From positions 124,001 to 188,000 of the forward strand of contig BGKB01000242.1 of NCBI GenBank assembly GCA_003116975.1: 64,000 bases of DNA, in the 5' to 3' direction. The notes below the pieces were generated by a model that was not told the DNA's origin, ran no database searches, and saw only the letters and a list, made by a program, of their open reading frames with translations. This document shows, piece by piece, positions 59,091 to 64,000 of this stretch. The stretch is from Aurantiochytrium sp. KH105 (lineage: Eukaryota > Sar > Bigyra > Thraustochytrida > Thraustochytriidae). Every line of letters begins with the position of its first letter. The stretch's first letter is position 1. Position numbers and translations under genes: made by a program.

Positions 59091-60307
59091 GGTGTCCAGC
59101 TTCTGCGCAGCTAACCTGCACCTGCGCCTGCCAGCTTCACCGCGCGGCTGCTGCTGCTGCTGCTGCCGCGGCTGCTGCCGTCGCGAGGGCGGGCTGCGCG
59201 CGCTGCGAGGGCCGGGCTGCGGACGCGGCGCGCGCGGCGGCGAGGCGAGGGCGGGCTGCGCACGCGGCGGGGTCTCGATCGCGCTCTGGCGCAAAGAAGC
59301 TGGCGCGGCAGGCAGAAGATTTTTTCCAAGCCGCCTTTCGCCGCCTTTCGCCTTTCGCCTGGCTGCTCTCTTTCATTTCAATCTGCAATATCCGACTGAC
59401 TGACAGGGGGAAAGCGACTTCTTGGTACACCGAGGGGTGCTATACTGCACTGCGGCGCGGCGCGGGAAAGTCGACCTTTCCGCGCGGTGGCAGCGACGAA
59501 GCTTTCCGCATTGGCCGGAGGAGTACTACTGGGGAGGAAGGGAGGGAGGCTGGAGGCGGGAGCGACGGGGAGAGCGGAGACGAGGAGGAGGAGGAAACAG
59601 AAGGCAGGAGGCGTGAGACGAAAGCTTGGCTCTGCCAAAGTGGTCGGTGGATGGGAATGGATGTGAATGTGGCGAAGAAGATGCTTACTTGGGCACGCCA
59701 TGCCATGCCATTCCATGCCATACGCCATGCTATATGCCATGCTATACACCATGCCATTCCATGCCATACGCCATGCCATACGCCATGCCATACGTCATGC
59801 TATGCCATACACCATGCCATACCATGTCATGCAAAATTGAAGGTCCGCGATCTCAGCTGGCTGCAACATGAAATTGCTCGCTGACCTGGGACAGGCCGTG
59901 TGTGAATCCTGTACACAACGAGTCATGGCGAGGACAGAACGAAGATCAGGTTTATGGGCAAAGCTGAACGTCGCTCAAATAACGTCCCAGTTGGCCATCG
60001 AGTTGCATCATGAAGAACTCCGTGAATGCTCACCCTTCGACCTCACGCACACACAACACTCGGTCAGACTTAGCTAGCTGAGGTCCATCCTCCGGCTCGC
60101 TGTTCCCTCTCTCTCCCAATTCCGTCCATCTTCACTTGCGTTGCTGCGCCGAGACGCTGCCGGCCCTCGTTGCTACCTCTTGCCATTCCAGTCCCGTCCT
60201 TGACGTGCAAACTCGCAGGCAGCAGTAACCCACAAGGGACGGTATCATGATGTTATGCAAAACCTCATCAAACCTCACACCTGAGGTCTTTGCAATCTTG
60301 GTGGACG
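59091..60307. other. Divergent region with a CCATGCCATAC minisatellite
   Basis: 1.2 kb between the acidic protein and the amidase. Holds a minisatellite at 59694-59835. No gene was recognised. Confidence 0.45.
59694..59835. repeat. Minisatellite of CCATGCCATAC-like units
   Basis: About 140 bases of degenerate 10-11 base units (CCATGCCATAC, CCATGCTATA, CCATGCCATT). Confidence 0.85.
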
Positions 60308-62170
60308 ATGATGGGACCGCGCGTAGGCCTCCTCGTGCTGGCGCTGGCGCTCGCCGTCGGTCTGCTGAGCCTTGTGCGCGAGCCGGACGTGAGCGTGAAC
60401 GATGCTACTACGCGAGTCGGCGATGGCGCCTACGATCTTGAGCCGCTTGTGTCTCCAAGCTTGACGGGCTGGCCGCTCAAGGTTGTCACGAAGGTCATCA
60501 CGGCGTCGCCGTTCGGCCCTCTCATCCTGCGTCTTCTCATCAACGACATGGGACTGCACATGGTGCGCGAATTCGCAGCGCAGCTGCCTCGTTTGACTCC
60601 GATGTACTACCCAATGATTCGAATCAAGAATGACGAAAAGGCCGCCATTGCCGCAGAGACGCTCTCGGATCTCGAACTGGCCATGGTCCAAGAAGGCATC
60701 CCTTCAAAGGAGTCAAGCGCAGCAGGCTATTTCACCGCCTACGACTACCGTCGGGCGTATCTTGCCGGACACATGGATCCGTCCCGTGCAATGGAGGCGG
60801 TGATCCGTGGTGTTGAGCGCCTTGATCCGCATCTACGAATGTTTTCTGCCTTTGACAAGGAAGACGTGAGAACGCAAGCGCAAGCCTCGGCCGCGCGGTG
60901 GAAGGCTGGGGAGCCGCTCAGCGTCCTGGACGGTGTACCCGTCACCATCAAGGACATGATTGAGGTCAAAGGTCAACCGCTGACGAACGGCGGCACCGTG
61001 GTTGAGATCCCAGATCGCGACGACGAGATTGTGCGACGACTTCGGGCCAAAGGTGCTATCATTCTGGGTCTCACGGTCATGCCCGAGGGAGGTGTCACCC
61101 CTCTTGGTTACAATGCTCATTTGGACGGCACATTCAATCCCTACAACGTGACGCGATATTCTGGAGGCAGCTCGAGCGGCTGCGCCGTTGCGGTCGCATC
61201 TGGCATTTCGCCCATCTGTATCGGCTTTGACGGTGGCGGCAGTATTCGCGTGCCTTCAGCCATGTCGGGAGTCTTTGGTCTCGCCACGGGCTTTGGGCGC
61301 ATCCCCTTTGACCTTGGCCTTGCGCTCACCACCATCAAGTCGGGGCCCATAGCGGCATCAAGTGCCGATGTCGCGGTTGCCTATGCTATCCTGGCCGAAG
61401 ACCCTGATCCCGAGCACTTTTATGCCCAGCTCTACGATGGCGGGAACGGTGGCATGCCGCCAGCAACGCTTGCTGGTGTCTCGCAGACAGACCGCCTTGA
61501 TGGCGTTCGTATCGGCGTATACTGGGACCACTTTCGTGACGCAGACCCAGAGATCGTGCGCTCTTGTGAGGACGCTCTCGGCGCTCTCGAGGCTCTTGGT
61601 GCAACGATTGTCAACGTCACGATCCCGCACCTACGTATCATGAGCATGGCGCATGCTTCCAAGATTCTTACCGAGTTTGCCATGCTTTGGGATCTTCCTT
61701 ACAGCTCAGGAAATGTAACCATGGAGGCGAACACGCTCATCACGATCGCAATCGGCAAGACGTTGACCGCAAACGAGATCTTGGCTGGCGAGCGAGTGCG
61801 GCACTGGGCCACGGACATGATTCGCGGTCTCTACGCGGAGCATCGTCTTGACGCGATCATGTCGCCCAGCACAGGCGTTCGAGTGCCCGCAATTCCGGCC
61901 GACTCGCGCAAGATTGGCGAGAGCAACAACCCTCTCGTGCTTCAGGTTATGAAGTACATCTTTACGGCCAATCTTCTCGGCATGCCGGGCATGGCTGTCC
62001 CGGTGGGCTACGACTCGGATGGTCTGCCCCTGAGCGCGCATATGCTCGGCTTGCATTGGCACGAGCATCGCATCATGCGTCTCTCTTTTGCGCTTGAAAA
62101 GCACCATCTGAAGCGCCGTGCTCCGCCAAAGGAGAACTTTTTCAATCTTCGCGAGGAGCTGAAATTGTAA
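60308..62170 (+). CDS. Amidase signature family hydrolase, membrane-anchored
   Basis: A 620-residue serine hydrolase. The first ATG is at 60308 (MMGPRVG), followed at once by a hydrophobic segment (LLVLALALAVGLLSLV) that is a signal anchor. The amidase signature domain covers about 150-600: catalytic Lys in GVPVTIKDMIEVKG, the Gly/Ser-rich signature YSGGSSSGCAVAVASG with the middle Ser, and nucleophile region IGFDGGGSIRVPS. All three members of the Ser-Ser-Lys triad are present. The layout (anchor plus AS domain) resembles fatty-acid-amide hydrolases. Substrate unknown: it could be a fatty amide or another amide. It is convergent with the lipase gene. Confidence 0.92.
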   Translation: MMGPRVGLLVLALALAVGLLSLVREPDVSVNDATTRVGDGAYDLEPLVSPSLTGWPLKVVTKVITASPFGPLILRLLINDMGLHMVREFAAQLPRLTPMYYPMIRIKNDEKAAIAAETLSDLELAMVQEGIPSKESSAAGYFTAYDYRRAYLAGHMDPSRAMEAVIRGVERLDPHLRMFSAFDKEDVRTQAQASAARWKAGEPLSVLDGVPVTIKDMIEVKGQPLTNGGTVVEIPDRDDEIVRRLRAKGAIILGLTVMPEGGVTPLGYNAHLDGTFNPYNVTRYSGGSSSGCAVAVASGISPICIGFDGGGSIRVPSAMSGVFGLATGFGRIPFDLGLALTTIKSGPIAASSADVAVAYAILAEDPDPEHFYAQLYDGGNGGMPPATLAGVSQTDRLDGVRIGVYWDHFRDADPEIVRSCEDALGALEALGATIVNVTIPHLRIMSMAHASKILTEFAMLWDLPYSSGNVTMEANTLITIAIGKTLTANEILAGERVRHWATDMIRGLYAEHRLDAIMSPSTGVRVPAIPADSRKIGESNNPLVLQVMKYIFTANLLGMPGMAVPVGYDSDGLPLSAHMLGLHWHEHRIMRLSFALEKHHLKRRAPPKENFFNLREELKL

Positions 62171-62450
62171 AAAAACATATACGTGTCGAGACTCGGATCT
62201 CTCAGCAGGCATTGCATCAACATATAAATTCATTTCGTGCGAAGAAATTTTAAGAAAACATGGGCGGCTTGCGTGTCCACATGAATTGAGAACCTAGGCC
62301 TAGGCCTTGGCTCTGTCTAGGTATAATTTAGCCACAACGAGAGTAGGTGTAGGAACATTGGACATCAATTCTCGCTGGCTGACTTGCCAACATAGCAGAT
62401 CTTGCATTCGCGAACGAGACGTTGTTAGTGGCTGACTCGCCAGACAAGAC

Positions 62451-64000
62451 TTAGGCCTGCTCATCATCCTCTTCATCTTCCTCTTCGCCTTCGTCGCCCT
62501 CTTCGATATTCCCCGACACGTCCCCAAAGAGAGTCGAGTCAGGTGCACCCTTGGCGCCACCACTTTCGGCAACGTCACCACCATGATTAAAACCTAAATC
62601 TCCGGCTGCTCCAAAATGTTCCTCCTCCTCTTCATTGTCCTCATCTTCGAGATCGACGCCATATCGGTTTGCGAACGTGTTAAATTGATGCACGGAGCTG
62701 ATTCGACCGAGCAACTTGCTCTCCAGACGGTGGCTCGTGTCTGAGCGAGGCATACGCCCACTCTGCTGAGCCTGCCAAGAGTCTTCATCTTCTTCGTCAC
62801 TTGTGACGCGATCGCGTCTTTCATACGGATCGGCATGCGAAGCAGCTGGAAATGATCCGAACATGGGCGACTTGGGACTGCCGCTGTCAAGGTCATCGTC
62901 GTCAAGTTCACCTTCGGTGCTGTCGTCATCCATGCTCCTTGCGCGAAAGACAGAGTACGAGGCCACGCGGCTCATCGGAATGCCAGCGGCGTCGTGAATC
63001 GAAGGCCCACCTCGCGCCGAGCCAACGTCTGTGGTGAGCTGCTCCATGTCAACGTCCTGGGCCGTGCCGTGAGGCCCGGGCGCGTCGAGAGCAAGGGAGC
63101 GTTGGAAGCCGCCAGAGCGCCCGTTTGCTCTTTCGCCACACCGGCGCTGCTGTAGCTTGCGCTCAAGGCGGGCGATCTGCGACTGCATGGCATGGACACA
63201 ATCGTCGAGCATGAACTCGACCATACAGCGGCGGCGAATGCTCTGCAGCTTTGGCCATGTGATGCGCTCGCCCTCTTGAATACACGCCGCATACTCTGCT
63301 TCGGACGGGTTGCGCAAGAGCGTGAAAAAGTCGCTCGCGCGGACACGCGGATAGATTGTCACGTCACCCGAGTATTTTTGCGTGAGAACCGGAATCAGGC
63401 CCTTGAGAGGTCCGAAGATTGTGCTCTTCATGCCAAAGCTTGCGGCGTGCTTGAGGTAACTACGCCCTTGGTCCCGTGCAAATTGCGTGAGTCGGCCAAT
63501 TGCTGCAAAGAATCGACGGTCCAGGGACGAGAGTTCCTCGAGATCACTGTGCTCATGCGGCGCGAGAATGGCGCCGTGGGGGTTCACCTGGGAGCAAATC
63601 GAGTGATTCATGTTAAAGAGCTCCGAGAGGCGCTCCATGGGCAGGTCGGCTTCGAGCGAACCATCAATCCATGTCAAACCAGCCGGATTGTACGGCTCCA
63701 GCGTGCCCTCGAGCGTCTTGACCATGAGTGTCACCGGCGCAAAGACACCGGGGATGCAGCAACTCGCGCACGAGGCGGACCACAAGGTCACGTACGGCGC
63801 AGTCAGGTAGTTGAGCAGGTTAGGGACCTCGCGGTCACCTCCGTGAGGGGTCACGGTAATGTTGACAATGCGGCCAGTCCTGTCAAAAGCTTCCTGAAAA
63901 GTCATGTCCCCCACAATGTTGCGAATCGCCGTCTTGAGAACGTCAATGTCGAGAAGAGTCTTGGAGTCGATCCAGCGCGGCAGCAGCTTGCGCAGAATCA
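62451..64000 (-). CDS. Patatin-type triacylglycerol lipase, SDP1/TGL3-5-like (5'-partial)
   Basis: About 516 residues of the C-terminal part; the frame continues past the right edge (first full codon ends at 63998). Just inside the edge, LLPRWIDSKTLLDIDVLKTAIRNIVGDMTFQEAFDRTGRIVNITVTP is typical of SDP1/TGL lipases. The dyad aspartate is in TWIDGSLEADLPM; the GxSxG serine lies outside the window. VNPH and the 'F..LL.NPS' segment also fit. From about residue 280 of the visible part onward the sequence is acidic and disordered, ending EEGDEGEEEDEEDDEQA. These enzymes release fatty acids from lipid droplets, relevant for an oil-rich organism. Confidence 0.92.
   Translation of the reverse strand, partial: ILRKLLPRWIDSKTLLDIDVLKTAIRNIVGDMTFQEAFDRTGRIVNITVTPHGGDREVPNLLNYLTAPYVTLWSASCASCCIPGVFAPVTLMVKTLEGTLEPYNPAGLTWIDGSLEADLPMERLSELFNMNHSICSQVNPHGAILAPHEHSDLEELSSLDRRFFAAIGRLTQFARDQGRSYLKHAASFGMKSTIFGPLKGLIPVLTQKYSGDVTIYPRVRASDFFTLLRNPSEAEYAACIQEGERITWPKLQSIRRRCMVEFMLDDCVHAMQSQIARLERKLQQRRCGERANGRSGGFQRSLALDAPGPHGTAQDVDMEQLTTDVGSARGGPSIHDAAGIPMSRVASYSVFRARSMDDDSTEGELDDDDLDSGSPKSPMFGSFPAASHADPYERRDRVTSDEEDEDSWQAQQSGRMPRSDTSHRLESKLLGRISSVHQFNTFANRYGVDLEDEDNEEEEEHFGAAGDLGFNHGGDVAESGGAKGAPDSTLFGDVSGNIEEGDEGEEEDEEDDEQA

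Noticed and set aside
58299-59114. 271-codon plus-strand frame, Val/Ile-rich, looks like a membrane protein
   Set aside because: It is the antisense of the Asp/Glu-rich coding tract (GAC/GAG codons read as GTC/CTC); the minus strand has the NLS and acidic pattern.
1-64000. tRNA, rRNA or snRNA genes
   Set aside because: Scanned by eye for TPsiC-like boxes and cloverleaf arms in intergenic DNA; none convincing. A tRNAscan/Infernal run would be decisive.

Overview
The window is nuclear DNA from a eukaryotic microbe with a compact, GC-rich genome. Genes are mostly intronless, on both strands, and often arranged as divergent or convergent pairs. The few introns I can place (V-ATPase c'', MR/MLE enzyme, ATX1, Arf-like GTPase) are short GT-AG introns of about 97-157 bases. 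Kinesin-2 points to a flagellate stage. An EF-hand/PIP-kinase fusion, ARM repeats of the 'IVKAMREH' type, a multidomain IQ/SAM/ankyrin protein and dense low-complexity tracts fit a stramenopile, most likely a labyrinthulomycete (thraustochytrid). This placement is inference; no rRNA or other marker is present.

Layout. 0-9.3 kb: 3' part of a V-ATPase proteolipid gene, a decayed ARM-repeat relic, an EF-hand/PIP kinase, an MFS transporter and, about 107 bases downstream, an MR/MLE (enolase-superfamily) enzyme. 9.5-21.3 kb: Ulp2/SENP-type SUMO protease, TLC-domain membrane protein, sulfotransferase-like protein, PP2C phosphatase, and an AGC kinase whose N-lobe appears split by an insertion. 21.3-29.4 kb: a gene-poor island with microsatellites. 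In it I find four small minus-strand ORFs (53-71 codons) that are paralogues, sharing a 15-residue core at a nearly fixed distance from the C terminus. I do not recognise this family and regard it as the best candidate for something undescribed. 29.4-38.4 kb: PPR protein, RecD2-type helicase with a basic N-terminal extension, XPD helicase of TFIIH, and SEM1/DSS1. 38.8-49.1 kb: a 2275-residue protein with a degenerate receiver domain, an alpha/beta-hydrolase lacking its serine, six IQ motifs, coiled coil, SAM and ankyrin repeats, divergent from a kinesin-2 motor. 49.5-64 kb: group II truncated hemoglobin with a Gln/Glu tail, GST-like protein, ATX1 copper chaperone followed by a decayed copy of its exon 2, a divergent Arf-like GTPase, an RNF10-type RING protein, a very acidic nuclear protein resembling an ANP32 tail, an amidase, and the C-terminal part of a patatin-type triacylglycerol lipase running off the right edge.

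No rRNA, tRNA, CRISPR array or intact transposon was seen. Most genes are unrelated housekeeping functions. Links suggested by position only are transporter plus MR/MLE enzyme, and kinesin-2 plus the giant IQ/SAM protein.
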